From positions 8,764,501-8,828,500 of the forward strand of contig CM034388.1 in NCBI GenBank assembly GCA_019925095.2: a stretch of 64,000 nt of DNA, written 5' to 3'. The notes beneath the pieces were generated by a model. It saw only the letters and a list, made by a program, of their open reading frames with translations, made no database searches and was not told the origin of the DNA. A program made the translations under genes and the position numbers. The DNA comes from Dendrolimus kikuchii (lineage: Eukaryota; Arthropoda; Insecta; Lepidoptera; Lasiocampidae). Positions 1-12,700 of the stretch are shown here, piece by piece. How positions within the stretch are numbered: the stretch's first letter is position 1; every line of letters begins with the position of its first letter.

Positions 1-60
1 ACCGCTGCTGGGAAACTTCCCGTGGGTTTCCAGGATAAAAAGTAGCGCAGAGTTTAAGTC
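1..60. repeat. Fragment of a 'cccgcggg / gataaaaagta' interspersed repeat
   Basis: The first ~50 bases (gggaaacttcccgtgggt, then ggataaaaagtagcgc) match, in inverse orientation, a block found again near 31690-31860 and 58250-58400 (tttttatcccg...gggattttttctggg). Three copies in one window mark it as an interspersed repeat. It is cut off by the window edge, so its extent and class are unknown. Confidence 0.5.
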
Positions 61-3000
61 TAGCGATCAAAAGGTCGAAAGCACGATGAATTTATTGGCG
101 CTTACGTGTTTATTTGTGCATATATTATTATTATATTGTATTTGATGAAATAGCAACTTATAACCCACTCGGGCACCGACTTTTATTTAAAATATAAAGT
201 AAGATTGCAAAATTAAAAATACAAATTGTAATAAGAAAATATATCGCGTGTTAGACGTTTTATATGCTATGTTTGCAACCGGCTTACCCTAGTCGAATTT
301 CCTCCCCGCGCCTCTAATATGTAATATAACGTTTGATGCAGGTTCGCTTATATGATCCTCGAACTCGTACCTTAATAAGTCTGTCATTATTAGTATAAAA
401 CGTACTCATAACCAACATATTTTCATTTCCCTAATCGAATAATAATAATCGGTTAATCCCCAAGGTTCGGCCGTGAACACGGGTAAAAACAAAAATTGAA
501 ATATTTCTTCACATTCAGACATATAACATTTAAATTTAAAGTACGGGCACGTTTCCACTTGTTCAGTTAATGGTTCTTTAAGTAAACACAGCCTAAAACG
601 TTCAACAAACATATTATGGGATTTCTGTTTCCTTTAAGCTTTTGCACATTTAAACTTATGGTTACCAAGCTTTAATCGCTGCACGTTTCCGAAGTTTAAG
701 TTTTAACCTCATAATTGTTGTTCCTTTTTCAAATTGATTTAGAAATGGTCGAATATTACGATTACCAAGATGGCAATGAAATCGATTTTACTATTTTTTT
801 AAATATTGTGTGATTAACTGTCACGTAAATAGATAACTTAATGTGATATTTTGAAATTACAATTTTTTTTAAGCAGGCCTACTAATCTTTACTATAATAA
901 TTAGATATTCAATGGAAACCCAAGGGTATTAAGAAACCCTACTCAATCGGTGCATTTTCAAGAAATAGTTTTCAGTGTTTAAGTACAGTCAGAGATATAC
1001 TATGGTAACTGCAGTTAGTGCGGTTTGTTCTTGTGGCAAGGAAACTTACAATTTAGGCTTACAACAATTAGATCTAGAAAACTGAATGCTCCCGGACGCG
1101 ATTTATTACGCTTTCATGTAACAGCATTACTAAATTCAGCCAGAGAGCATTTATAGCATAACTCAGAAAATAAGCAACTTTACACATACACTTATTTCTT
1201 CTTTCATGCCATTCGATTATCTCGTTGTAAATTCCTTACACTTTCACACTTACACATCAATAAGTACAGAATAATCTTTCCAATATTCCATTATCTACCT
1301 GTGCTACCAGAGTTCTAACAATGAAGACATTAATACGAATTTACAAAATACCAAAGATGATTTTATATTGTATTATATGACTGTGAGTTAAACACACTAA
1401 CTACCAGGCGAAATGGTAGTAACTTCAACAGGAATTAAATTATGTATATAATTTTACTAATTTCTAAAAGTTAGGATAAGCCTACGCAAACTGATTAAGG
1501 ATTGAATATAAACCATATGTTGGCACATTCGTTGCAATTGCACACAGATGAGGTATGAATGAACTTGCTCCGAATAAAATGTCACTGAGTTGATAATATG
1601 TCAGTATTTAAATCATAAATTATGAACCAGCTAAAAATAAATTATTCATGTGAAATATAAGGCCTTTTTATCTCATTAATCCCACAAATTTACAGAACTT
1701 GGAAATCACTGTATCTAAATTCAGATCATGTCCCCAATTTTATTGGCAATAAACCTATAACGTATATCCATATAACCGACCACATGGTGGCCAAAAGACC
1801 GCATTGCGAACTGGCTAAAAACTAGAACGAAATGGTGGGAAAGATGACAACGACAGAGACAGAGGGACGGCGCGTGAACCACTGAAAGTCTTTTATGTAT
1901 AATGGAGATAAAATGGTGAATAAGTTTTGAAATATTAAAAGTTTAGCCTGAAATATAAGTAATGTTTTAGTAAGCAGTCTTTATTAACAAAATTACAATA
2001 TTTTTGATTAAATATATATTTATTTTTGAATATTACTGCCACGAAAACGAGCTCGAAAGTTACTCCAACAATAATATTAACTTCTCAATCAGTCCCAAAA
2101 AGTTTGTCGCAAACTTTTATTAAAATTATTAAATAGCTTACAGCAGGTTTCACGAAGTTGGATTTTCATGGTAACCTTCCTATTGTATATTTCAACAGAT
2201 TGAAATTTATTCATAATAACAAAAAGCTATATTTAAGAAAAAAAGGAGTAGATACGGGTTTGAAAATATATTTATATCCTATATTTTCTACGCAAACAAA
2301 TGGGAATATTTTTAAGGATATAATATATACTTTGTTGTTAATGTTATGTGTAGTTATATAAATAGAAAGAAAGAAAATAAAGTTTATTTAGAGTTACTTA
2401 AAAGACAATTATACATAAAGAGGTTAACAAAAACCAAAGGTAAACTTCTACTTGCACTCTAAACATGCTCTAACTCAGCAAATATTGATTGATAAGAACA
2501 CTGGTCTTCCGTCAGTGCTAAATACTAATACTATGTAAGGGTATCCGTAACAGAGATATGGATATTATTCTGGGCAAAATTCTTACATGACCCATATACT
2601 TGCACGTATTCATATCGATTTCATTCATTCTTCATAAATCTATTCTTATTCTTCATAAAAATACAGAGCTGGAATCTTTAGGTAGGCCACGTCAAACCTC
2701 TGTACAGTGTCTCTTACTCATTATAGTAATAAGGGTCTTAAGATTAGCTAAGCAAGTCACATGCAAGCTCATGAATGACAAGCATTAATTAAAATGCTAT
2801 CTGTAATCAAAATCGGTTTGGATGGTTATATAAAAACGAGTTTTCTAGATTCACAATTTTCTCTAGCAAACAAAAAATACCAACAAATGCATTGTAACAA
2901 AGGGACGAACACGAAACCCTCCAAAGATTTAATATATCAGCGTTCCTCGACCAATTTGTCACCTCCGATCCCTTATTTTATCTGCTTGGTCCGTTTTATT

Positions 3001-3170
3001 ACGTTTTATTGTGGAACCATTGATTAATGGTCCTCATAAGCCGGATACATCGATACAATATTTCGAGTTCAAGACCGATTGTTTCTATTCGATTTTATAA
3101 ATGGATTCACATTTTGTGTGTGCACGATATATCTGCCCCTATATACTTTTATTAACCTTGCAACGTATAT
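61..3170. other. AT-rich stretch, nothing assigned
   Basis: No convincing gene. The short ORFs (67-77 codons) have no recognisable motif. Around 2360-2420 the run 'aaataaagtttatttagag' resembles polyadenylation-region remnants of retroelements, but too little is preserved to name one. Confidence 0.5.
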
Positions 3171-3174
3171 TTAA

Positions 3175-3390
3175 CATTTTCTTAAGTTCTCGCGACTAGT
3201 ATACATAATAAAACTACGTTTTAACGGTTTTAAGTGCGGTAATTTATTTGATTTTTATTATACCGACGTTTCGGCCACTTTTCAGTAGCCTCGATCACGG
3301 AAGACAAAGATGTCAAGTATCGATGAGTATTTAACAATACTCGTTGTCATTGACATTTGACAACGTTAAAACCGTTAAAACGTAGTTAGA
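3175..3390 (-). repeat. Dispersed repeat C with 20-bp inverted arms
   Basis: The block begins 'cttaagttctcgcgact' and carries aactacgttttaacggtttt at 3212-3231, with its exact reverse complement at 3368-3387, so the ends can fold into a perfect 20-bp stem. The middle has 'cgacgtttcggccac'. Related sequence occurs at 3500-3577, 46350-46412 and 48371-48490. The minus strand is given as orientation because the truncated copy at 3500 places the shared 3' end there. Class unknown; retroposon-like behaviour is inferred from the target duplication around the 3500 copy. Confidence 0.6.
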
Positions 3391-3484
3391 AATTATATTT
3401 AGTTAGTTCGACAGCAAACTAACTAAATATAAATTCAAACTAAGTTTTAACGTCAAGTCCAAAAATAGAGAACCATATTTTAAC

Positions 3485-3592
3485 ACAGTTCTTTCCATAA
3501 TATTTTCTTAAGTTTTCGCGACTTGTATACATAATAAAACTACGTTTTAACGGTTTTAAGCGCGGTAATTTTATTAAACAGTTCTTTCCATA
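3485..3592 (-). mobile_element. Truncated repeat C insertion with 15-bp target duplication
   Basis: ACAGTTCTTTCCATA occurs at 3485-3499 and again, identical, at 3578-3592. Between them lies a 78-bp fragment (3500-3577) containing 'ttttcgcgacttgtatac' and 'ttttaacggttttaagcgc', the same body as the longer copy at 3175-3390. A 15-bp duplication round a truncated fragment is the signature of target-primed reverse transcription. Confidence 0.75.
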
Positions 3593-3675
3593 TTCAAGTT
3601 GAAAAATAAATAATGCATTTTTATTAAACTTATTAATAGTCTGTATTTCACAGTTTGTAATATTTGTATTCAGTA

Positions 3676-4115
3676 TCACATTCGCTTATCGCTTGGCCTC
3701 CTTCTGCGATGTACGTTATGTCCCAGAAGGAGGCCGCCGAAAGCATAAGGGAGGAGGATGACCAGGCGGACCCCTGTCGCAGACGGCGAACAGGGGTTAG
3801 CAGACGCCGGTTTGCTCATCTCTCCCCGATAACGTGGTGGGACTGGAGCGGCGGGGAACCCTCCCGGCGAGCCAGAGCCACCCCTCCTTGTTGGCTTGAA
3901 TCCAGGTGTCACGGCAGTCATACCCATGGTTACCGTCCCGTGGTGCCTCATCATGATGCGGAGGGACGCTGGAAGGTTTAGTGAGTAGTCTAGCGGTCGG
4001 TGTTTGCAAGCTCTAATATGAAGCTTGTGTGCAACACCTGCAGCCGAGAATCCCACATACCGCTTGGTGGCCTCCCCCGGGGCCTGAAGAGATTCGCGCA
4101 AATGCATTCCCTCAG
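3676..4115. repeat. GC-rich repeat-derived block, possible LINE remnant
   Basis: About 430 bases of markedly GC-rich sequence in an AT-rich surround. It is open for 143 codons on the minus strand (3676-4107) and 105 codons on the plus strand (3664-3981); both readings are rich in Arg, Pro and Gly, which in GC-rich DNA often means only a lack of stops. The segment 'tttagtgagtagtctagcggtcgg' has a diverged counterpart at 29430-29455, so at least part is dispersed. No reverse transcriptase motif is visible. A LINE or SINE tail is possible but unproven. Confidence 0.4.
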
Positions 4116-4278
4116 CTAAACAAAAAAAGGACTAGTACATTTTGCACTTTATTAGCACCAGAATTTAGCTTAATGTGCGTAAGAGTGATACATAGATATC
4201 CCAACAGATATATGGTTTCATGAATATGAGGTGATTTGTGTATCCAAATGTTTAGTGTTAAAGAGATTAAATTTTTTG

Positions 4279-4596
4279 TTTTTTTTTTTATTGCAGGAGT
4301 TCAGCAGACAGGCAGACAGCCCACTGGATGGAAAGCGGTTACCATCGCCTATGCACATTTGCAACACCAAAGGTGCTACAAATGCGCTGCTGCTCTCTTA
4401 AGTGAGTCTGGAACCTGGTCACTAATGCAGGAACACAACTCAAAGTTGTTATGGCGGCATGCTCTAAACCAGGGGTGGACCAGCCATCCAGTCGGACAAA
4501 TGCCCTACCACCTGGCTGTGGGTTGTTTAGTCGCCTCTTACGACAGGCCGCCCGGCCGCAGGAAATTGTATTCTTTCTCCGTTCCTGCACGGATAA
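4279..4596 (-). mobile_element. Family A retroposon, copy 1 (near full length)
   Basis: Plus-strand reading runs from a T-run and 'attgcaggagttcagcag' to 'ccgttcctgcacggataa'. On the minus strand the element therefore ends in ctcctgcaataaaaaaaa, a polyadenylated 3' end, and starts TTATCCGTGCAGGAACGG. At least nine copies lie in the window, at 4279, 22527, 25144, 26857, 29193, 45631, 49083, 51417 and 56232. It has no ORF of its own; ORFs that look conserved between copies simply read through the repeat. It is best described as a SINE or the 3' tail of a LINE; the exact family is not recognised. Confidence 0.7.
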
Positions 4597-5010
4597 ATGA
4601 GAGAGAGGAAGGAAGGAAGACTAACTTAGGGACGAATGCTGGATTTTCGAGCCTACCGACACACCAACGAGATCAGGCTCTAATATAATTAATTAAAGTA
4701 CAAATAATTATAATTAATAACAATGTGAAATGTTATTTTATAATAAACATGCAAGCTTTCAACTGTTTGGCTTAGGGCATCCTACATGTTATAAATCGAT
4801 TATACTTTGTCGCTGTTGTGTATTTATTTGTGTCAAAATCTTAACTGTTTAAGGGAATTTGGCTGAGGCTTTTACTTGAAGATTATTCTAAAACCGAATA
4901 TTCATGAATACTTGACACTGACTAGATACGCAAATCGTGCAGAGCTATATTTAAAAAGAAGAAGAAAATTATCACAGGTTTCGAATACCAAAATTATTGA
5001 ATACTAGCTG
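4597..5010. other. AT-rich stretch, nothing assigned
   Basis: No gene, repeat boundary or structure that I can support. Confidence 0.4.
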
Positions 5011-5560
5011 TACCAGGCAGACGTTGTCCTGCCCTTAGAAATAAAAATCTAGGACCCGATTGCAGCGCCATCTACCTGGTTCAAATTTGAATCTATACCA
5101 TCCCGCGACCCACTTGAACACACACAAAAATAATTTCACCTAAATATTGTAACCCGATTACAGCTAAATTAATTATTTTACATGTATTTTATCAATAATG
5201 TAACTCCAACCGAAGCATCTGTTTTAAACGATAAGTTTTGTACATCCTCTTTGGCGATATTTGCAGCACGCATTCTGTCAATTTTATGTCAAACGTCATA
5301 AGGTTACATTAAAAAAGTTTATATTGTCCAAAGCGCCAAGGTTAGATCAGAAATAATTTTATATGGTGGTTAAGTATTCTTAAATTTTCGAATTTTCCGC
5401 GCAATTTTCTTAATTTTTTCTTTCATAAAAACCTTCTCCTGACAATAACAAACACAACAAATAAAGAATTAGCAAAATCCGTCCAGCCGTTCACGCGTGA
5501 TGCTCTGACCAAGGGAAATAGGGATTCATTTTTATATATAACTAACTATATAGATTCAAA
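5006..5560. repeat. Interspersed repeat with 'actagctg...ccagccgttc' ends
   Basis: It starts 'actagctgtaccaggcagac' and ends 'gtccagccgttcacgcg' followed by 'catttttatatata'. The same pair of end motifs bounds 30632-30885 (actagctgacccgcc ... ccagccgttctcgag ... gatttttatatatatag). The shared termini with divergent interiors mark an old dispersed family. The transposition mechanism is not evident. Confidence 0.5.
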
Positions 5561-7440
5561 GTTCCCTATTAAATTAATTTCCTAATTAATGACGTGAGGT
5601 GCAGAATTTAAAAATTTCACTCCGCTGGAAGAAACATTAAACCGGGACGTGGTTTTTGTTAAATATCCAGTTATTCTCCGACCACAGCACTCAACTACTG
5701 GAACCACTGCGTGTTAATAAAACTACTACTGCGGAGTACAGGCGGGTGAATGCATCTTTAATTCTCACTTAAATGCTGCAATTTGTTGAGCGTTCACACT
5801 TATGTAAGTTTCCTAGGGATTTATGAAGCGGATAGACTTGAAAATAAAGCAGTGCATACGGATGGTTGCAAATATATTCGCGAATTCAGGTCTTATCTTA
5901 AACCTGCAGATACATATGTGAATAATTAGACTATTCACATACTAGCTACACTCGTCCGCTCTTCTGTATGGCTCTATTTTATTTTTAAAATTGTTTCTAT
6001 CTAAACCTCGTACGCTAAACGCTTGGCATTTTCCATTCTCGTGGGAACTTTGGAATAAAAAGTATATAGAAATAATCTTCTATAACGCAACATTATGTAA
6101 ATTTTCAACTCAATCTTCTGAATACTTTTCGAGTTTTGCAGCTGCAAGCATACGGAAAGTCACAACTACAATCGGCAAATATAAGAAGCTCATAAACCAT
6201 ACATAACTAGCAGCGCATCATGTCATTCTTCTCTCGGTCTTTAACGTTTTATTAATTAAAATATATATTTTAGAGGTCAATCAGTAAAAAAATAAATATT
6301 AAAGTTTTCAGTTATTGACTAATTTGGTCTAAAATGTATATTTAAACTGATAAAACCTCAATAGCGACAAAAAATTACATGTGCCGTCATTTAATCAGGA
6401 TTCAGGAGCTTTCAGAATCACATATTTTACTGGGTGATTGGCATTTTAATGTGATTCATCTTCAATGGTAACAATTCATGTTGTATTAGATTCGTTTACT
6501 TTCGTAATTTTGTTGTAATTTCGTGATTCTAGCCTATCGAACTCTGCTTCAACTTTAAGCAATAATCATAAAGTTAGGCTGAAGAATACAAAACCAGATA
6601 TAAAATGGTAAAATAGTTTTATACAATCGTAAAACTTGCGCACAATTTTACTGTTACGTATACCCGAGCTGAATTTAAATGCATACCGAAATTCATGAAC
6701 TTTCAAAAATATTATACTGGCCATAAAACATATGGTTGAGAACTTTTGTTGAATGGATAAAACTAGATCGGTATATTATGAATATGAAGTTTCTACTTTG
6801 TTGAAGTGCATATTATTATAATCTAGTTAAGTTGTAATTCATAGTGGAAGCTATACGAATGAAATGTATCAGAATATGAATTTAGATTCTGTGAATGTTC
6901 TATAAGACACTGTAACATAGTATATTGTAAAACCAGTACGTTTATTATAACAGTGGGGCCCCATCTGGCATAATGTTAGAGGTACTGACTGTGGCCGAAT
7001 GAATCTTATTAAAAGCGTTAATAGCCACATTACCGTATGCATACATCATCTGTCAATATGTAACGTCATTACGAATTAAAAACTTTATCGCATCATAAAT
7101 AACGCATTACAACCATCGCTACATCTTTTTAATCTTAATCTGTAGCACAAAATTATTATAGCCTTAACCTTGACAACTGACTCTAAATGTAGCTTTGCAT
7201 TAGTTTTACCACAAAATGTCGTAATCGGCTAATGGCTAAAATACCCTTATCTCATTTTAATAACGTGGGCTCTGGCCGACAAACATGCAACGCTTAAGTA
7301 ATTTATTTTAGACTATTGTGTATATTGTTACAATTACTAATATCTCACCAATCAACTACTATTTATATTTACTATACTATATTTATATCAACATTGCACA
7401 AGCATGGCGAGCTGTCTCCAGATTGGCGATTTTGTTTCTA
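5560..7440. other. AT-rich stretch, nothing assigned
   Basis: No ORF above 75 codons and no recognisable motif or boundary. Confidence 0.4.
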
Positions 7441-7449
7441 TTTCTTATA

Positions 7450-7800
7450 GAAATACAAAATGTTGTCACTCTCTTATCTTTCACCTTCTCCCAAATATTT
7501 GAGATTGGCATAATATGTCTCATCCTTCCATATTCCTCCTCTATTCTGACATACGTCTTCTATCACAACACAACTCATCATATCTCACATAATCCATCCA
7601 TCTCTTTTTTGGACTACCTTTGCATTTGTATCCATCAATCTTGCGGGTTGATATTTTTTTATCACGTGACTTTCATCCCTTCTTATTACATGCCCATACC
7701 ACCTTACTCTTCGCTCTTTCAATTTTTCAGTCACAGGTGCATCTTTCAAAGATCCCCTTATGTACTCATTTATCACCTTATCCATTATTGTAACACCACA
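7450..7800 (-). pseudogene. LINE C-terminal fragment (GHVIRRDESHV type)
   Basis: On the minus strand 7585-7785 reads RRVRWYGHVIRRDESHV, the Trp-Tyr-Gly-His-Val / Arg-Arg-Asp-Glu-Ser block seen near the C-terminus of many RTE/Jockey-like LINE polyproteins. Further downstream another frame reads EEYGRMRHIMPISN, which also occurs in the 48.5-48.9 kb copy (EEYGSIRHIMPISN). The fragment is frameshifted and lacks the reverse transcriptase core, so it is a dead 5'-truncated piece. The 170-codon plus-strand ORF over it (7318-7830) is its antisense shadow. Confidence 0.65.
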
Positions 7801-7839
7801 AATCCATCACAACATTCTCATTTCAGCTGAGTGGAGACC

Positions 7840-8480
7840 TTTGTGGTCTATCACTTTAGTGGCCTAACATTCGGAACAGTACAACATGTCACTGAGATGT
7901 AAGAAATCGAGAGAAGCATATCTAATAATGATAAATTCATCAAACTGGATAAATTGTCAAATTCAGGACAAAGCCAAGTAAATGGATGCTAATAGGTTGA
8001 CATAAAAAATTTAAAAATAATTTGTAAATAGGCGTAACAACATTAAAAAATTGGGTGTACGTTTTCATTTTCACAGCATCCTTTATTACATATCCTAGAA
8101 TATTAAAGGTCGCGTGCTTAGCAGGAAACAATTAAAAAATTTTATGTCTGTGATTGATTATTTTCTGCATAGAGGTTCGTTCATCTCACCTCGAACTTAG
8201 GAAATTTAATTAACAAACTCGTTCTAAATGCGAAACTTCAAAGGACTTCGTTAGTGAGTTGCATTCAAGCACCTTATAACTTATACCCAACTCGCAAACT
8301 TTCTCACCATCTCAGATACAGGATATTAAGTCTTCAAGTCAAAGTTTTTGAGTCGAAAGCGTGCGATATACAAAAGCCCGGTTTTGTTCGCGAAACGGTA
8401 GTTGTGTAAAAGCGCTTCAAAGGAGTGGATATTTTGCTCCGAGTGGCGCATCTAGTTACAGGAGTTTACGAACTTTTATT
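7840..8480. other. Unassigned stretch
   Basis: AT-rich with no supported gene or repeat boundary. Confidence 0.35.
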
Positions 8481-8483
8481 ATT

Positions 8484-9262
8484 TTTAACTGACTTCCAAA
8501 AGAGGAGGTTTTTTAAATTCGTCTGTATTTTGATTTTGAAGTGAAACTTCTTTAGGATTGTTGTGATTTAAAACTCGATGAAACGAAAAAGTGACACTAA
8601 AAAGAGATAAACACATAAATCTATAGGACTAAGCCTACGAGAGAATGAGATACGAGTTTTACACTGTGCAGCACAGATTAGAGAGTCAATAAGACCGATG
8701 ATTAAACATAGGTCTAATTTGGACCGAAATAAAACTGATAATAATATTTTTTTAGACTAAAATAGTAAAAAATTGAAAGTGATACTTAAGAAGTTTATTT
8801 TGAATTATAATATGTTCACGGATGTAGGCTAAAGGAATTTTATTTATATTGATAATAGTTAGAGAAGAAATATCTGTGAGTATATTCTCTGAAGTTTCAC
8901 TTCTACTGCGTGGGAACTGCACACAAACACACAATTGTTTTTGTTTTTTATTCGTAAGTGTATACTCCCGTGGTGATCCCATGGTCACCATGTCAGGATC
9001 ACATAAATAGATCTCAGAAAAATCGACAGTAAAAAGTAAAAAATATTTTTTTTAACAAATACAAAACAGATTTCAAGCTAAAAAGCAAAAAATTAATATT
9101 TAATCGACTTTTACAACTCTTGAAGTCGGTACAAAGTGAAACATAAACATTACAATATTTTGCAAATTTGTTGTTTTACTTGACACCGACTTTAAGTTGT
9201 TGTAGAAAGAAGTCGGTTAAATATTTATTTTTTGTGTCAAGTCGGTTTTGTTTTTGTAATTA
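8484..9262 (+). repeat. Composite 'aagtcggt' repeat enclosing a family B element
   Basis: The left edge 'aactgacttccaaaagagg' recurs, diverged, at 48330-48360 (cgacttcaaaaaaaagagg), and inverted at 46180-46200. The segment 'gtatactcccgtggtgatcc' (8960-8979) recurs inverted at 46085-46110. The right part carries repeated 'gaagtcggt' and 'caagtcggtt' motifs up to 9250. This is a common style of old moth interspersed repeat; no coding capacity. Confidence 0.5.
8538..8903 (+). mobile_element. Family B short inverted-repeat element, copy 1
   Basis: It begins GAAGTGAAACTTC (8538-8550) and ends with the exact inverse, GAAGTTTCACTTC (8891-8903), giving 13-bp terminal inverted repeats over 366 bp, the layout of a MITE. 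It has no ORF. A second long copy lies at 24803-25492 and partial copies at 35830-35911 and 36182-36299. No target-site duplication was found, so a palindromic motif in another kind of repeat remains possible. Confidence 0.55.
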
Positions 9263-9559
9263 AGTAGTTTTTAAGAAAAAATATTCTGACATATGTAATA
9301 GACGTACGAACGGGCGGAGATGGCAAACGTTTATGTCAAAGTTTTGCCAAAAATGAACCATAAGTAACGCTCTCTTTTTGTAGACTTTATCTATTTTGGA
9401 GATATTTCATACCGGTTCCTATATCATACTAACTGTTCATTTGTCTTGCTACTAGTTAAAATGTGACATAAGCTCCATACTGACAAATTTCTACCAATGG
9501 TAAAACTCGCGAATGAATAGTACGATACAGGACCGGCGATAACTCAATACATACTACTT

Positions 9560-9725
9560 TTTTTAATATATTAAATAGGTTCGCGTTTGACTGACATTGC
9601 ACCTGATGTCAGGTGGAAATGCAGTCTAAGCTTGAGCACGCTAACCTAGATGATATCTGTTCACGCAAGACTTGAAGACACCTAGATTATATTCTTTCGG
9701 AAAAACAGATGACGGTATTATCTAG
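9560..9725 (-). pseudogene. LINE 3' fragment, same family as 63.5 kb
   Basis: The segment 'ataggttcgcgtttgac ... gcacgctaacctagatgat ... gacttgaaga' parallels 63557-63664. On the minus strand this is the last part of a CR1/Jockey-like ORF. Only ~160 bases remain, diverged and without an open frame. Confidence 0.55.
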
Positions 9726-9729
9726 TAGA

Positions 9730-12700
9730 TATATAGAAAATTAAGATATATTCCAAAAATCCATCAATATAATATGTAATTTGAAGTAAACTTCATTTAG
9801 TACAAAAGATCTTTGAACATCTGAAAGCCAAAGACAAAACTAATAAGAATTTGTATGGCATACATGTGCAGAATGGAGATAAATCCAATATAAAGTTATA
9901 CAATATAGCGCTGCTTGGAATTAATAAATAGTATGTGTCATGGCAGATGCACCCCAGCACAGCTGCTAGAGCTATGACTTAATTTTCAGCTGACTAAAAG
10001 AATTTCGGAACAATATATTGCAAGGAACTTACATTTAAGTAGTAAATGTTATTACTTAAACGGAGTTTTCAGGAAATTGAAAGCTACTTCACTATTTTAT
10101 AATACGTTTAGCAGAACGTCTTAAAATGTAAAATATAAGTCATTCAAGACAAAGCTCCAAACTAGATGGTGTAAACTTCATTCAACATCACTAATGGCCG
10201 GTTGCTATATCTTACTATTCATTCACTTCATTATAATAAAAATTTGACATTATTTGTAAGAACCTTAAGTCAAATTTTAATCTGGTAAGGCATGTAAAAA
10301 GTTAGTAAGTTATAGGATCACTAAACCTGAGGTTAGATTGTGGTCAGACACGGACAAAAGTATACAAAAGTAAAAATAAAAAGAGTAAAAAACACAAATA
10401 AATATCAAATAAGAAGTCGTATTTTCTCGTGTTTTTTGGTGTCATTGGAGACTTATTAGCTAAACAATATTGCTTCATTAAGTATATAAAATGTTTTATC
10501 AGAATTGAGAAAAATAACATTACAAAACCGTCCCCTTGTGAGTAATATGAAATGTTTGATCCCTATAGTAATTGAGTTAAAAATCTGAAAATGAACATTC
10601 CCAGCGAGACCTTCGATATCAAAAGGGCATATCGTAGCCCTTTTGGATACAATGCCAATGAAATATTACTAAAGGCATTCCTAAGGGCGTGTTTTATATG
10701 TTTGGATTCAAATTAAAAATGGATTTTTGTTTAGGATGTATTCATAAATTGTGTAAGGTCTTGGCAGTCTCTATACATCAAAGGGTTCCATAGAGGTGAC
10801 AAACATACACTGTTTTCGTTATTCGACTACGAAGGCACAAAGAAGCGTTTATTTCAAAATATCCAATATCTCAAACCCTAACAAAAACGCTACTCAGCAG
10901 GTACTGGGGCCCAATGCTGCTTTTACTATCTCGTCGAAATCGCCAGACACTATCATCTCAACAGAGGTCTGCCGGTATTCTGTTAATTCCAATGGCGGGC
11001 CCGTGCCACGTCACTCTTATCTTTATAGATGTTTGACGATGACAAACAAATACTCGCGAAATAAATGTTTAAAATGTTGATAGCCGGAATGAATATTGAA
11101 AATATTTATTTCAGCTAACGCCATTTTTTTAGCGGTAATACTTATTTTTTTCTATTATTATCCCGCAAGTACAATATCAAGAAAACGTTATGGATTTAGT
11201 ACAATTTTTGACACTATTGCAATGGAATCGCACTTTGAATATATTCGCAACGCCAAGATATCGTAATGGCAGAATTGGTCCCCTGTTCAAATCAATTTTC
11301 GTTGAAATTGTATTTGAAGCTCCACCATTTTGAGTTTGTTTCTACTTAATAGTTCAGACCTTAAAGGAGGCCTACAGTTTTCTTAACTTTGGAAGGTAAT
11401 ATCTCGCCACCCGTTGACTTAATTAAAACGACATTAAACTACATCCTACGGCTTTTTAAGATCTGATTACTGATACCTGACTCAACTATGTACACAGAAT
11501 ATTCTGTTCATAATCTTAATATCTTTTTTATTGCCATTTCACTCAATATACTTGGAGTCCAGTTTTATCCAAGACAAGTCTGAAAAAATTACTATTACAT
11601 GCAAAAAGATACGGGCAGACGAACAAACATGAAGATTTTATAATCCTGAAAATGTGTTTTTGTTAAAAAATAGTGAGAAAATGTATTTAATTATATTTTC
11701 AAGAAGACAACTTATGTTCGACTTCAAAAGGTCAGATTTTTGGTAGATCGATAGTGAATTACGTGTCAGAGCCTGGCTTTAGGGAGGTTTCCAATATATA
11801 CATTAATTGAGGCCACTCATAGACTCGCTATTTGTCAAACTGTATTAATTAATGCCCTTGCAGATACGGCTTGCGGTGATTTATTACACTGAATGGATCC
11901 TATTCGAAAACTGAATTTTACGTTTCGAATGTCGAGGTTACCAATTGAAAGAAAAAGTGAAAATCCTGCCATGACCCAAAGGAAAACTCAACGCAACCAA
12001 GAAAAACGTTATGGCGATGATATCTTTATGCAACAGATACCTATAATGACAAGGGCATGTCGTTGTTGATAGATTACGGTAGAATAAACTTTTTAAAAAT
12101 ATATTAGCTCAGATTCCAATAGAATAGAATAATCATTTATTGCTATAAATGTATGCGTACATAGATGTTTTTTTGTGGTAATTGTCTCAATACATTTTGC
12201 CTTATTAGGCGTGCAATTTTCACATCTTATAACTAAATCTAAATTGAAACTAATAACATTACAATAATTATTGAAATAATTACTATAATAATTAAATAAA
12301 TTAGATTATATTAAATGTCAAGCAAAGCAATAGTTATAAGAATACATAGTAATCATTAGAATTTATCAATTATATAATCCTCGATTTTATAGTAGCATTT
12401 AATTAACAAAAAAAATTTTAGCGGTCCTTTAAATAATATTATGGATTTTGCTTCTTTATATTGTCAGGTAAAGTATATTATTAAATACATATTATATACA
12501 TACTACATATTATATGTATATCTAAAAATGAAAAAGGACTTCAGTTTATTTCTTACTTTTACACGACTAAGCTGTATGAATTAAAATGAAATTATCGAGA
12601 AGATAGATTGAATCTTGTGAAACGACATAGGTTACCCGTTGTCTCAAGCGATTTTGAAGGGAATGAAAATTGGTATGAGCAACTCCTAATTCCGCAATAT

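Noticed and set aside
4236..4688. Recurring 'conserved protein' frames in several places (4236, 25129, 45690, 49083, 51469, 56267)
   Set aside because: All read through copies of family A in various frames; the conservation is that of the repeat DNA, and the same peptide appears from both strands.
7318..7830. 170-codon plus-strand ORF
   Set aside because: Antisense shadow of a decayed LINE C-terminus; low-complexity Ile/Tyr/Ser/His composition.
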